A model generated the notes under the pieces. The model did not search any database and was not told the origin of the DNA. It worked only from the letters and a program-made list of their open reading frames with translations. Made by a program: the position numbers and the translations under genes. Shown piece after piece: positions 1 to 9,980 of a stretch of 64,000 nt of DNA; position 1 is the first letter of the stretch; each line of letters starts with the position of its first letter. Source of the stretch: Bufo bufo (lineage: Eukaryota > Chordata > Amphibia > Anura > Bufonidae); assembly GCF_905171765.1 (NCBI RefSeq), contig NC_053393.1, positions 64,139,371-64,203,370 of the forward strand, in the 5' to 3' direction.

Positions 1-352
1 GTAAATATCACTCCCTCCCACAGCCGCCTCCAAGATACAGTCCCATGTAAATAACAATTCTCCCTTCAGGCCTAAAATACAGTCCCAGTTAAATAACCAC
101 AACTCCTGGCATGTAGCAGACATCACCACAGCTTCTTCTCCTCTTCACTGCTGTCCTCTCCTGCACTGGTCACATGACCTGTGATGTCATCACAGGTCCT
201 ACAGCTCTTCCGATGCATTAGATTCAATTGTATTGCTATCCTGAGGACCGCAATACAGTTGTATCTAGCAGGCAGGCAGGATATTCGGGGCCTGGGACAA
301 AACATCAGGGGCCCAGGCCCCGAATGTTTCAACCTAGCAACGAACCTGGTAC
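1..352. other. Unassigned left-edge sequence
   Basis: No convincing coding region is seen. Short reading frames here have no recognisable domain. The only structure is a small GC-rich inverted repeat around 275-330 (GGGGCCTGGG facing CCCAGGCCCC). It ends where a hAT-type MITE begins at 353. Confidence 0.4.
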
Positions 353-765
353 TAGGGTGGCCAGACATCCGGTTTTAGGCCGGACAGTCCAGTTTTCAGG
401 CTCCCTGTCCTCCACCCAGCGCTTGGCCTGGACGGACACAGGGATGTCCACCCTTTCAGTAGCTCACGCTCAGACAGCAGCACTGCGCTGTCTGAGTGTG
501 AGCTGCAGCAACTGACTGAGGTTTCTCTCACCCCCAGTCAGTCACTAGAGCCGCAGACATGGCTCCCTGTGGCTGACTGAGGGGGAGAGAAGCACCCTGG
601 CTGCCCCCAGCTCACCTTCCCCTCAGAAACTTCTTCTCTCTCCTCCCCCCGTTTTTCCCCTGGCGGCGAAGGGGGAGTGGCTTCATGGAGGTGGGTGTGG
701 TTTGTCGGTTTGGGGGCGTGGCCGGTGAGATCCAGCTTTCTTGGGTGAAGCCAGTGGCCACCCTA
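353..765. mobile_element. hAT-type MITE (413 bp)
   Basis: The left end reads TAGGGTGGCCAGAC and the right end, reverse complemented, reads TAGGGTGGCCACTGGC, so the termini form an imperfect inverted repeat. The flanks are CCTGGTAC (345-352) and CCTTTTAC (766-773), matching at 6 of 8 positions, as expected for an aged 8-bp hAT target duplication. It has no transposase, so it must have been mobilised in trans. Superfamily assignment rests on TIR form and target length only. Confidence 0.6.
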
Positions 766-860
766 CCTTTTACATGGGTAGACAAACAGAACAGCACACC
801 TGTACTGGTAACTACTAACTAGGGAACCTAAAGCTCATGTACCATCCCCTAGAGGATGGG

Positions 861-947
861 GAGATCTCTGGATCCATGTGAGGTCCAGGGCTGGTTCTAG
901 CTTTGTTGGAAAGAGGTTGTCATGTACTACCGTATATTATGTCAGTG
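861..947 (+). repeat. Fragment shared with right arm of element L
   Basis: This stretch beginning GAGATCTCTGGATCC is a close copy of 44520-44600, which lies just inside the right terminus of TTAA element L. Here it is truncated on both sides, and Tc1-derived sequence follows about 100 bp later. It is dispersed repeat, not gene sequence. Confidence 0.6.
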
Positions 948-1045
948 GAGGGCAAATGGATCCAAGCTGCTGGCAGAGACAAGGAGAAGAGGTGATTCCC
1001 GAGGAAGCAGGGCAGCGACAGACACAGGCTGCTATTGCAACACTT

Positions 1046-1370
1046 TTGTGGACGGATGAGACCAAAATAGAACTTTTTGTTTTAAATGAGAAGTGTCATG
1101 TTTAGAGAAAGGAAAACACTGCATTCCAGCATGAAAACCTCATCTCATCTGTGAAACACAGTGGTGGTAGAATCATGATTTGGGCCTGTTTTGCTGTATC
1201 TGGGCTAGGGTGACTTGCCGTAATTGATGGAACAATGAATTCTGAATTATACCAGAAGATTCTAAAGGAAAATGTCAGGACATCCATCTGTGAGCTGAAT
1301 CTCCAAAGAACGTGGATCATGTACAAGACAACAACCCTAAGCACAAGTCATTCGACCAAAGAATGGTTAA
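1046..1370 (+). pseudogene. Tc1-like transposase remnant A, 5' half
   Basis: Conceptual translation gives the first catalytic block (LWTDETKIELF), then the VKHSGGRIMIWACF block and, after local frame changes, the second catalytic block QDNNPKHKS, all typical of Tc1/mariner DDE transposases. Stops (for example at 1103-1105 and inside the CF...G block) and frameshifts make it non-functional. The reading ends ...TKEWL at a TTAA (1367-1370). Its continuation, K-N-K-V-L-E-W-P, is found 29.1 kb away at 30478, so the gene was split by a TTAA-specific insertion. The N-terminal DNA-binding half is absent. Confidence 0.8.
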
Positions 1371-2461
1371 CACTATAAGGACCCGCGTTGTACATGTATG
1401 TCGCAACCGGACATGACTTAAGGACCAGCGCCGTACATGTACGGTGCAAGGTCCGCGGGGCTCTGGTGAACGATAGGTGCAGAATCGCGGCACCATGGCT
1501 GCTCTTACCGGCAGGCAGCCATGCCGTGTAAGGGCACCATGGTGCTGCACTGCCCCCCTGCAGCTCCAAGCGCTGCAATTGGTCAGTCAATGAAGACTGG
1601 AACATCGCAGCGCATCGAAGCTGTCACAGGCATCGGGGCGGGATGGGGGGAGGTCAGGGGGAGGTGGCCGGTGCTGAACTGGTCAGCACCGGTCTCCTCT
1701 GAGGTGAGGCAGGGGATACTGGTGTTTTGGGTCCCCTACCAGCGCTGCGATTGCCTGGAGCAACGCTCCAGCCAATGGCAGCGCTATAGCTGCACAGGAA
1801 AGGGCAGAACTTCCGTACATGCAGCCATTCTAGCTGGTGACTGCATTCAGAGAGGTTCTGTGCCTTTCTGTGCTGCTTGTTGCTTGCTGGGACTTGTCGT
1901 GCGCCACCACTGCGATTTAACCCTTTCCTGAAGAAAAAAAGAAGAAAAGAAGAACATCTGGAATTACTGCATTGCTTTTTTTTTCATTTGCAGCTGTTCC
2001 AGATCCCTAAACCACCCTCCGCGTCCCTGTCCCTTCCCGCCACCCCGCCCGTCCTCTTTTTACGGGCGCCATTTGGTCCGTGCGTTTTTTTGTCTTTAAA
2101 TTTTTTTACAATTTTCCAGCTCTGCACCACTTTTTCTGCATGCGAGCTGTGACCGCCAAGTGCTGTTCATTGCATACCTGCCTGATCAGCACCTGCGGAT
2201 TATTCTTTGCTTTTTTCTTTTCACATCTGTGTTGAGTTTTTTGACAATTTTTCCTTTTTTTCTGGTTCAAAAAGTAGAAATTGTAGTTAGGGTTTTATAT
2301 AAATATATATAGAGCTCTATATTTTTTTATTTATATATAGATATAAGTAAAATTTTTAGCCAGTGTTCACTTTTTTAAAGCACCGATCAGTAGTGTGCTC
2401 ATTTACATCTGCACATTTTAAATTTATTAGTGCAGTTAGTGGTAGTTAGTTAGAGATTATA
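1371..2461. mobile_element. TTAA element B, left part (piggyBac-type)
   Basis: It starts directly after the TTAA at 1367-1370 with CACTATAAGGACCCGCG, resembling the inverted right end (CCCCTTAAGGACACGG) at the other side of the 29 kb insertion. Subterminal sequence contains CTTAAGGACCAGCGCC and inverted motifs such as CCGTACATGTACGG, and the pair GCACCATGG and CCATGGTGC near 1490-1546. TTAA target choice is the signature of piggyBac elements. No transposase is recognisable; short frames here carry no domain. The element is broken at 2462 by Tc1/mariner element D. Pairing of this left end with the right end at 26346-26824 is inferred from the reconstructed TTAA sites. Confidence 0.6.
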
Positions 2462-2463
2462 TA

Positions 2464-4026
2464 CAGGGAGTGCAGAATTATTAGGCAAGTTGTATTTTTG
2501 AGGATTAATTTTGGTATTGAACAACAACCATGTTCTCAATGAACCCAAAAAACTAATTAATATCAAAGCTGAATATTTTTGGAAGTAGTTTTTAGTTTGT
2601 TTTTAGTTTTAGCTATTTCAGGGGGATATCTGTGTGTGCAGGTGACTATTACTGTGCATAATTATTAGGCAACTTAACAAAAAACAAATATATACCCATT
2701 TCAATTATTTATTTTTACCAGTGAAACCAATATAACATCTCAACATTCACAAATATACATTTCTGACATTCAAAAACAAAACAAAAACAAATCAGTGACC
2801 AATATAGCCACCTTTCTTTGCAAGGACACTCAAAAGCCTGCCATCCATGGATTCTGTCAGTGTTTTGATCTGTTCACCATCAACATTGCGTGCAGCAGCA
2901 ACCACAGCCTCCCAGACACTGTTCAGAGAGGTGTACTGTTTTCCCTCCTTGTAAATCTCACATTTAATGATGGACCACAGGTTCTCAATGGGGTTCAGAT
3001 CAGGTGAACAAGGAGGCCATGTCATTAGATTTTCTTCTTTTATACCCTTTCTTGCCAGCCACGCTGTGGAGTACTTGGACGCGTGTGATGGAGCATTGTC
3101 CTGCATGAAAATCATGTTTTTCTTGAAGGATGCAGACTTCTTCCTGTACCACTGCTTGAAGAAGGTGTCTTCCAGAAACTAGCAGTAGGACTGGGAGTTG
3201 AGCTTGACTCCATCCTCAACCCGAAAAGGCCCCACAAGCTCATCTTTGATGATACCAGCCCAAACCAGTACTCCACCTCCACCTTGCTGGCGTCTGAGTC
3301 GGACTGGAGCTCTCTGCCTTTTACCAATCCAGCCACGGGCCCATCCATCTGGCCCATCAAGACTCACTCTCATTTCATCAGTCCATAAAACCTTAGAAAA
3401 ATCAGTCTTGAGATATTTCTTGGCCCAGTCTTGACGTTTCAGCTTGTGTGTCTTGTTCAGTGGTGGTCGTCTTTCAGCCTTTCTTACCTTGGCCATGTCT
3501 CTGAGTATTGCACACCTTGTGCTTTTGGGCACTCCAGTGAGGTTGCAGCTCTGAAATATGGCCAAACTGGTGGCAAGTGGCATCTTGGCAGCTGCACGCT
3601 TGACTTTTCTCAGTTCATGGGCAGTTATTTTGCGCCTTGGTTTTTCCACACGCTTCTTGCGACCCTGTTGACTATTTTGAATGAAACGCTTGATTGTTCG
3701 ATGATCACGCTTCAGAAGCTTTGCAATTTTAAGAGTGCTGCATCCCTCTGCAAGATATCTCACTATTTTTGACTTTTCTGAGCCTGTCAAGTCCTTCTTT
3801 TGACCCATTTTGCCAAAGGAAAGGAAGTTGCCTAATAATTATGCACACCTAATATAGGGTGTTGATGTCATTAGACCACACCCCTTCTCATTACAGAGAT
3901 GCACATCACCTAATATGCTTAATTGGTAGTAGGCTTTCGAGCCTATACAGCTTGGAGTAAGACAACATGCATAAAGAGGATGATGTGGTCAAAATACTCA
4001 TTTGCCTAATAATTCTGCACTCCCTG
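2464..4026 (-). mobile_element. Tc1/mariner element D, complete (1563 bp)
   Basis: Both ends carry the inverted repeat CAGGGAGTGCAGAATTATTA, and TA dinucleotides lie just outside (2462-2463 and 4027-4028), the canonical Tc1/mariner target duplication. The transposase gene lies on the minus strand inside. The well-preserved termini and near-open gene suggest a relatively young copy. It inserted in a TA-rich stretch of element B. Confidence 0.9.
2792..3808 (-). pseudogene. Tc1/mariner DD37E-type transposase with one stop codon
   Basis: The frame from 3808 to 2792 is 339 codons including the final stop, usual for a Tc1-family transposase. The N-terminus (MGQKKDLTGSEKSKIV...) carries the paired helix-turn-helix region that binds the TIRs. 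Catalytic blocks are WTDEM (D1), QDNAPSH (D2) and [11 protein letters not shown] (E). Exactly 37 residues lie between D2 and the glutamate, which fits the DD37E lineage (TRT/Traveler), not the usual DD34E. A single in-frame TAG at 3179-3181 (codon 210) lies between D1 and D2; the frame is otherwise open. It would cut and paste TA-flanked DNA if read through. Family placement is by my own residue count. Confidence 0.85.
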
Positions 4027-4049
4027 TATATATATATATATATATATAT
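4027..4049. repeat. (TA)n microsatellite
   Basis: A run of TA dinucleotides sits between the right end of element D and the LTR at 4050. It matches the TA-rich sequence left of D (2440-2463), so D probably inserted into a pre-existing TA tract of element B. Confidence 0.85.
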
Positions 4050-4470
4050 TGTGGGTATTTGCTCTGGTAGGCAGATTATCGGATGCAGTACACAGGCAAA
4101 AACAAAGTCTTTAACTTAAATAGTGCAGTGTTTATTCACACCAGGGCAAGTCCACAGACCAAAAAACATTAACCTCGTCAGCGGTTTTGTCAGCAGCAGT
4201 CCAGCAATGCAGCTCTCAGCCCTTTAGCACGGCACACATCCTTAGATCTCAAAAAACAGAGACTCCACAGCTTCCTTGTCAGATGGAGGATAATCCACCC
4301 AGCTGAGACTGCTGGCTGGGTTTTTACATCCCAGGCAAAACCCGGCCTGGAACGTGGGGAACAGCCACCCACCCTGCACTTTGGCTACTCCCAGTAAGAG
4401 CCTGCCCGGATCGGCTTTACAGCCACACTAAATAACCAAAAGTGTCAGTCAGCACTAGCTGCCGCTGACA
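4050..4470 (-). mobile_element. 3' LTR of Gmr1-like gypsy element
   Basis: Read on the minus strand this begins TGTCAGCGGC and ends CAAATACCCACA, giving the TG...CA termini of an LTR (421 bp). It lies just beyond the RNase H end of the minus-strand pol gene, where a 3' LTR belongs. The matching 5' LTR is absent: the element is cut off at 12222 by hAT element E. I see no strong polypurine tract, so the inner boundary could shift by a few bases. Confidence 0.65.
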
Positions 4471-4492
4471 CTTAAAATTACCGACTCTTACC

Positions 4493-5036
4493 TCACCAAG
4501 GCCAGGAACCTCGGTGACACATATCTTCCATCAATGATGGCCCCTTGCGCTTTCCTACATACCACCCCCCTTTGTTGAACCCTGAAGGGGTGAACACCAG
4601 CCAGACAGTGTACTCGGGACAGGGCATCGGCATTTCCCTGTAACCTGCCTGCCCTATGTTCCACAGAAAACTTAAAGTTCTGTAGAGACATAAACCACCT
4701 AATGACCCATGCTTTCCTCTCTTTGGCTTGGTCATCCACTTGAGAGGGGAGTGGTCAGTTACCAGATGGAACTTTCTACCCAACAGATAATAGTGGAGAG
4801 ACTCGAGTGCCCACTTGATGGCCAGGCACTCTCTCTCCACTATACTGTACCTAGTCTCGGCTGAGGTAAGTTTGCGGCAGAGGAAAACAACGGGATGTTC
4901 CTCCCCATTGATGTCCTGAGAAAGTACAGCTCCGAGGCCTACTTTAGAGGCATCTGTCTGTACCACAAACTCCCTCTTGAAGTCGGGCGTAACCAACACC
5001 GGGGACCCACACAGGGCCGAATTCAGAGCGGAGTCT
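4493..5036 (-). pseudogene. Gmr1-like pol: RT end and RNase H
   Basis: The minus-strand translation starts in the RT-RNase H connection (SPVLVTPDFKREF) and runs through RNase H, showing the TDAS, VERECLA, TDHSPL and NADALSR blocks that hold the acidic catalytic residues. A frameshift near 4740 separates TDHSPLKW from the rest of RNase H, and the gene ends about 20 bp before the LTR. Nothing resembling integrase follows RNase H on this side. In ordinary gypsy elements integrase would lie here; in this element it lies upstream of RT. Confidence 0.85.
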
Positions 5037-6188
5037 CGCGATGCGCAGTTCCTTCCCTGAGGCTGATGCCAGCACAGGGAAGGAACACTATACCGGCATT
5101 GCGCATGCGCGAGCTTGCGCATGCGCGAGCTCGCGCATCGCGAGATTACGGCAATCTAACTGTAACGAAAGGAGGAGATTTGGAGGACATAGGCGGTGCT
5201 GGGCTCCTTCACAGGGGGGCATGGCTGGGCACCAGTAGGGTTAGTACAGCCCCTTGGGCACCTTACAAGGCTCATTTACATATCTCTAAAATCATTTTTT
5301 AAACAAAATAAAAGGACACAGCCCTATAGGATATTGCGGACATGCTAGCGGCGATCTAGCCGTGCATGTCCGCAGCTCTATAACCGAAAATGAGGTGACA
5401 GAATCCCTTTAAAGTTAAGCAAAAAGCATAGATGTGGTAGGCAATAACAAGTGCTCAGCGGCACCTAATCAGAAACCATATGTCCTACCACAATCCGGGG
5501 GTTCCAGTGCACATCAATGAATCCCGGAGGGAAAGCAAAAAACATCTATCCCTGGGCTAGATGATGATGTGGTATTGAAGGACAGGGTGGGCAAAGAACT
5601 GTCCCTGATATTGCCATTCTGGCCCTGATAGCCTAACCACAGACCATCCGCCCTGATAAGAGCAACCCTGTCCAGAACCTTACCCTATATAAAAATGGCC
5701 CTAGTAAGCCCCTAGCCCCTAGGCCCCTGACTTCCAGGTGATCACTATATAGATCTATGTGTTTTTGACTCATTGTAAAAGTACTGTATATTATAAGTAT
5801 ATCGCACCCCTCTGTATATCACACCTATCGATAGCACACCTATACCAGTCCTTAAAAAGACTTTTGTGGCCCTATTAGCTAGTGTTTGGTGTCCCTAACA
5901 GCCTGTCCCTGCTCCACACAGCAACCTCTCCCTACACTGGCAAAACACTGAATGTAAAATGGTGGCCAGATCAGGTTTATTTATAAGGTAGGGGGTATGT
6001 CCATGTGCTGAAACGTCTTAATTAGCTGTCCTGTACCACCTGATGGATGTGTCATGGGTCAAAGTTCTTCACAATGTAAAAGAATATGGCGGGCGCGACT
6101 ATCGCCATATGTTCGCATGTTCGGCGAATCGCGAACACGCAAAGTTCACCTCAAAACGACCGTCGGGCGAACCGCAAGGCCATCTCTA
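5037..6188. mobile_element. Composite insertion inside Gmr1 RT, hAT-type right end
   Basis: This segment interrupts the RT domain. Its right edge, read on the minus strand, is TAGAGATGGCCTTGCGG, matching the hAT-type termini of element F (TAGAGATGGCCCGAAC). No matching left terminus or 8-bp duplication is visible. The left part (5037-5160) is a different repeat with inverted motifs CTCGCGATGCGCA and TGCGCATGCGCGAGC. A further segment to about 5410 ends GAATCCCTTTAA. The RT stretch that should contain the YxDD active site is missing across this insertion, so sequence was deleted as well as interrupted. Confidence 0.5.
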
Positions 6189-7055
6189 TTCATTAGTCTT
6201 TGAAATGTGGCGGGAGCGCCATGTAGACCAAAGTGTAATACCTTGTACTGATACAGCCCCTCTGGTGTGATGAAAGCAATTTTTTCCTTGACAGCCTCCG
6301 TCAAGGGTACCTGCCAGTACCCTTTGGTGAGGTCCAATACAGAAAAATACCGGGCTTGGCCTAACCTCTCAATAAGTTCATCTACTTGGGGCATGGAATA
6401 TACATCAAACTTGGACACCTCATTCAGTTTGCGGAAGTCATTACAGAAGCGCAATGTCCCATCCGGCTTGGGTATTAAGACTATCGGACTGGCCCATTCA
6501 CTTTTTGACTCTTCGATGACACCTAGCTGTAGCATTAGCTGCACTACCCCTGCGATGGCTTGTCGCCAAGCCTCGGGTACCCGGTATGGTTTTACCCAGA
6601 CTTTTGCCTGAGGCTCAGTGATTATATCCTGTCGGAATATGGAAGTGCGTCCAGGAAGGTCCGAGAACACATCCGGGTTCTGACTAACGAACTCCCTGGC
6701 TTCCTGAGCCTGTTTAGATGAGAGGCTGTCAGCAATTTTCACTGTGGCAACCGTTTCCCTTGCTTCAGACAGAGGGACCAAATCCGCTTCCCCTAGAAAC
6801 CCTGGACGTGGGCTGTCTTCCGTACAGGTTTCCCTATCTTTCCATGGTTTGAGCAGATTCACATGGTACACCTGCTTTGGCTTTCGCCTCCCCGGCTGAT
6901 GTACCTTGTAATCTACCTCTCCAATTTTTTCAAGTACCTCGTAGGGCCCCTGCCACCTAGCTAGGAACTTACTGTCTACGGTTGGTACCAGCACCAATAC
7001 CCGATCACCTGGGTTAAAGTTCCGGACCCAAGCCTGCCGATTATAGACCCTACTA
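6189..7055 (-). pseudogene. Gmr1-like pol: integrase C-terminus followed by RT
   Basis: The single open frame 7078-6146 reads first an integrase C-terminal domain (NPGDRVLVL...KFLARWQGPYEVLEKIG...VYHVNLLKPW), then a linker, then reverse transcriptase (LRFCNDFRKLNEVSKFDVYSMP, SVLDLTKGYWQVPL, HFGLHGAPATFQRLMN). Integrase therefore precedes RT in one uninterrupted frame, the reverse of ordinary Ty3/gypsy order. This order is known for the Gmr1 group. RT stops at the insertion edge (6188) before its YxDD motif. The upstream end is cut at 7055 by a CR1 LINE. Confidence 0.85.
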
Positions 7056-9980
7056 AGAGTGAAAATAAAAGAGTCCAATTGCCCCCCGAAACAATGCCAG
7101 AACAGGTCAGAAGCACAGAGGTTAAGAAATGATAAGCTCAGAGTCCTGTCTACAAATGCTCGCAGTTTAGGTAAAAAAAATCAATGAACTTGGGTCAATA
7201 ATGGCATCTGAGAATGTAGATTTAGTGGCTGTTACGGAGACATGGTTTAATGAAAGAAATGACTGGGACATAACCATACCAGGGTACTCTTTATACAGAA
7301 GAGACAGAGAAGGCAAGAAAGGAGGAGGAGTGGCCCTGTATGTGAAAAATAGCATTAAATCTAACCTAATACAAGTTGGTGAGGCCAACATAGAGTCAGT
7401 TTGGGTTACGTTGCAGTTTGCTAACCATGCAGTAACTCGTGTAGGTGTGATATATAGACCACCTGGTCAAGTTAAAGAACTAGATGATCTACTAGTTGAA
7501 GAAATAGCTAAAATGACAATGAAAGGAGAAGTTATCATTATGGGAGATTTCAATCTTCCAGATATAAACTGGAAAACCAAAATAGCAAGTTCTACCAGGA
7601 GTACAGATATTCTAAATTCCCTACTGGGGTTATCTCTACAACAAGTGGTTGAGGAGCCAACCCGGAGGGAGGCCATTTTGGATTTGGTATTCACAAACGG
7701 GGATTCGGTATATGATGTCATTGTAGGCGAAACCTTGGGATCTAGTGATCACCAGTCAGTGTGGTTTAATATAAGAACTGTGAAAGAGTCCCACCACACA
7801 AAAACAAAAGTTTTAGATTTTAGAAAAACAGACTTTTCAAAAATGAAATTAGTCATAAATAAGTCCTTATCAGACTGGAACGGATTACATGGAGTCCAGG
7901 AGAAATGGGACTACTTAAAAGGTGCATTATTGAAGGCAACAGAAAATTGCATTAGACTTGTCAGTAAAAGCAAAAAAAGGAGGAGACCAATGTGGTACTC
8001 AGCAGAAGTGGCCCAAATCATTAAAAATAAAAAGCTAGCATTTTGTAATTATAAAAAAACCCAGAGCAATGAAGATAAGGAAATCTACAAGATTAGACAG
8101 AGAGACGCCAAGCAAGTTATAAGAACTTCTAAAGCGCAGGCAGAAGAAAAACTAGCTCAGTCTATGAAAAAAGGGGATAAGACATTCTTCAGATATATAA
8201 ATGAAAAAAGGAAATTAAAACAAGGAATAACTAAATTAAAAACAAAGGACGGAAGGTATGTAGAAGAGAATAAAGGGCTAGCCGACTGCCTTAATGAATA
8301 CTTCTGTTCAGTTTTTACAAAAGAAAAAGGAGAAGGACCTCCACTAGAAAGAATGACTATTAAATCGTTTGATGCATGTATCTTTACAGAGGAAGATGTT
8401 CTAAGTTTGCTGTCTAAGGTGAAGACAGATAAGTCACAGGGGCCTGATGAGATACACCCAAAATTATTAAAAGAGCTTAGTGGTGAGCTGGCAAAACCGT
8501 TAACAGATTTATTTAACCAATCATTAGTAACAGGAGTCGTCCCGGAAGATTGGAAATTGGCAAATGTCGTGCCCATTCACAAGAAAGGTAGTAGGGAGGA
8601 ATCGAGCAACTATAGACCAGTGAGTCTGACATCAATAGTAGGCAAATTAATGGAAACCCTATTAAAGGATAGGATTGTGGAACATCTAAAATCCCATGGA
8701 TTGCATGATGAAAAACAACATGGGTTTCCTTCAGGGAGATCATGTCAAACAAATCTTATAGATTTTTTTGACTGGGTGAATAAAATAATAGACGGTGGAG
8801 GTGCAGTAGACATCGCATATCTAGATTTTAGTAAGGCTTTTGACACTGTCCCACATAGAAGACTTATCAATAAACTGCAGTCATTGAGCATGGACTCCCA
8901 TATTGTTGAGTGGATTAGGCAGTGGCTGAGTGACAGACAACAGAGGGTTGTAGTCAATGGAGAATATTCAAAACAAGGTAATGTTACCAGTGGGGTTCCA
9001 CAGGGATCTGTACTGGGACCGATTTTGTTTAATATCTTCATAAGTGATATTTCAAAAGGCCTCGCTGGTAAGGTTTGTCTTTTTGCTGATGACACAAAGA
9101 TATGTAACAGGGTTGATGTTCCTGGAGGGAAACGCCAAATGGAAAAGGATTTAGGAAAACTAGAAGAATGGTCAGAACTCTGGAAACTGAAATTTAATGT
9201 GGATAAGTGCAAGATAATGCACCTGGGGCGTAAAAACCCAAGGGCAGAATATAGAATATTTGACACAGTCCTGACCTCAGTATCTGAGGAAAGGGATTTA
9301 GGAGTAATTATTTCAGAAGACTTAAAGGTGGGAAGACAATGTAATAGAGCAGCACGAAATGCCAGCAGAATGCTTGGATGTATAGGGAGAGGTATAAGCA
9401 GTAGAAAGAGTGAAGTGCTTATGCCGCTGTACAGAACACTGGTGAGACCTCACTTGGAGTATTGTGCGCAGTACTGGAGGCCATATCTCCAGAAGGATAT
9501 AGATACTCTAGAGAGAGTTCAGAGAAGAGCTACTAAACTAGTACATGGATTGCAGGATAAAACTTACCAGGAAAGGTTAAAGGACCTTAATATGTATAGC
9601 TTGGAAGAAAGAAGAGACAGAGGGGATATGATAGAAACTTTTAAATACATAAAGGGAATCAACTCGGTAAAGGAAGAGAGCATATTTAAAAGAAGAAAAA
9701 CTACCACAAGAGGACACAGTTTTAAATTAGAGGGGCAAAGGTTTAAAAGTAATATAAGGAAGTATTACTTTACTGAGAGAGTAGTGGATGCATGGAATAG
9801 CCTTCCTGCAGAAGTGGTAGCTGGAAATACAGTGAAGGGGTTTAAGCATGCATGGGATAGGCATAAGGCCATCCTTTATATAAGATAGGGCCGGGGGCTA
9901 TCCATAGTATTCAGTATATTGGGCAGACTAGATGGGCCAAATGGTTCTTATCTGCCGACACATTCTATGTTTCTATGTTT
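7056..9980 (+). mobile_element. CR1-type LINE, 5'-truncated, inserted in Gmr1 integrase
   Basis: Gmr1 integrase coding sequence breaks at 7055 and resumes at 9981; the inserted DNA carries a CR1 ORF2 and ends in the 8-bp tail motif TTCTATGT repeated (CATTCTATGTTTCTATGTTT), the CR1 3' hallmark. The last ~90 bp (GGGCAGACTAGATGGGCC...) are the conserved 3' end of this LINE type. At the 5' end only the ORF1-ORF2 junction region remains, so ORF1 was lost by 5' truncation. Flanking ACT occurs on both sides, a minimal target overlap. Confidence 0.85.
7201..9888 (+). CDS. CR1 LINE ORF2: endonuclease-reverse transcriptase
   Basis: The frame encodes 895 uninterrupted residues. The apurinic-type endonuclease comes first (about 1-200: TETWF, YRPPG, GDFNLPDINW, SSDHQSV). 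Reverse transcriptase follows (about 400-680: SSNYRPVSLTS, YLDFSKAFDTVPH, GVPQGSVLGP, and the LFADD active site near residue 627). A C-terminal region ends in DRHKAILYIR. The enzyme nicks the target and copies LINE RNA in place. The first endonuclease motif (TNARSL) is encoded just upstream near 7153-7169 in another frame, separated by a run of eight A, so a one-base slip has removed about 20 N-terminal residues. ATG 7201 is the first usable start in the long frame. It is otherwise full length. Confidence 0.9.
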   Translation: MASENVDLVAVTETWFNERNDWDITIPGYSLYRRDREGKKGGGVALYVKNSIKSNLIQVGEANIESVWVTLQFANHAVTRVGVIYRPPGQVKELDDLLVEEIAKMTMKGEVIIMGDFNLPDINWKTKIASSTRSTDILNSLLGLSLQQVVEEPTRREAILDLVFTNGDSVYDVIVGETLGSSDHQSVWFNIRTVKESHHTKTKVLDFRKTDFSKMKLVINKSLSDWNGLHGVQEKWDYLKGALLKATENCIRLVSKSKKRRRPMWYSAEVAQIIKNKKLAFCNYKKTQSNEDKEIYKIRQRDAKQVIRTSKAQAEEKLAQSMKKGDKTFFRYINEKRKLKQGITKLKTKDGRYVEENKGLADCLNEYFCSVFTKEKGEGPPLERMTIKSFDACIFTEEDVLSLLSKVKTDKSQGPDEIHPKLLKELSGELAKPLTDLFNQSLVTGVVPEDWKLANVVPIHKKGSREESSNYRPVSLTSIVGKLMETLLKDRIVEHLKSHGLHDEKQHGFPSGRSCQTNLIDFFDWVNKIIDGGGAVDIAYLDFSKAFDTVPHRRLINKLQSLSMDSHIVEWIRQWLSDRQQRVVVNGEYSKQGNVTSGVPQGSVLGPILFNIFISDISKGLAGKVCLFADDTKICNRVDVPGGKRQMEKDLGKLEEWSELWKLKFNVDKCKIMHLGRKNPRAEYRIFDTVLTSVSEERDLGVIISEDLKVGRQCNRAARNASRMLGCIGRGISSRKSEVLMPLYRTLVRPHLEYCAQYWRPYLQKDIDTLERVQRRATKLVHGLQDKTYQERLKDLNMYSLEERRDRGDMIETFKYIKGINSVKEESIFKRRKTTTRGHSFKLEGQRFKSNIRKYYFTERVVDAWNSLPAEVVAGNTVKGFKHAWDRHKAILYIR

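Noticed and set aside
1521..1931. A 136-codon frame inside the left arm of element B
   Set aside because: No piggyBac transposase motif or other domain; the region is GC-rich subterminal DNA of a TTAA element.
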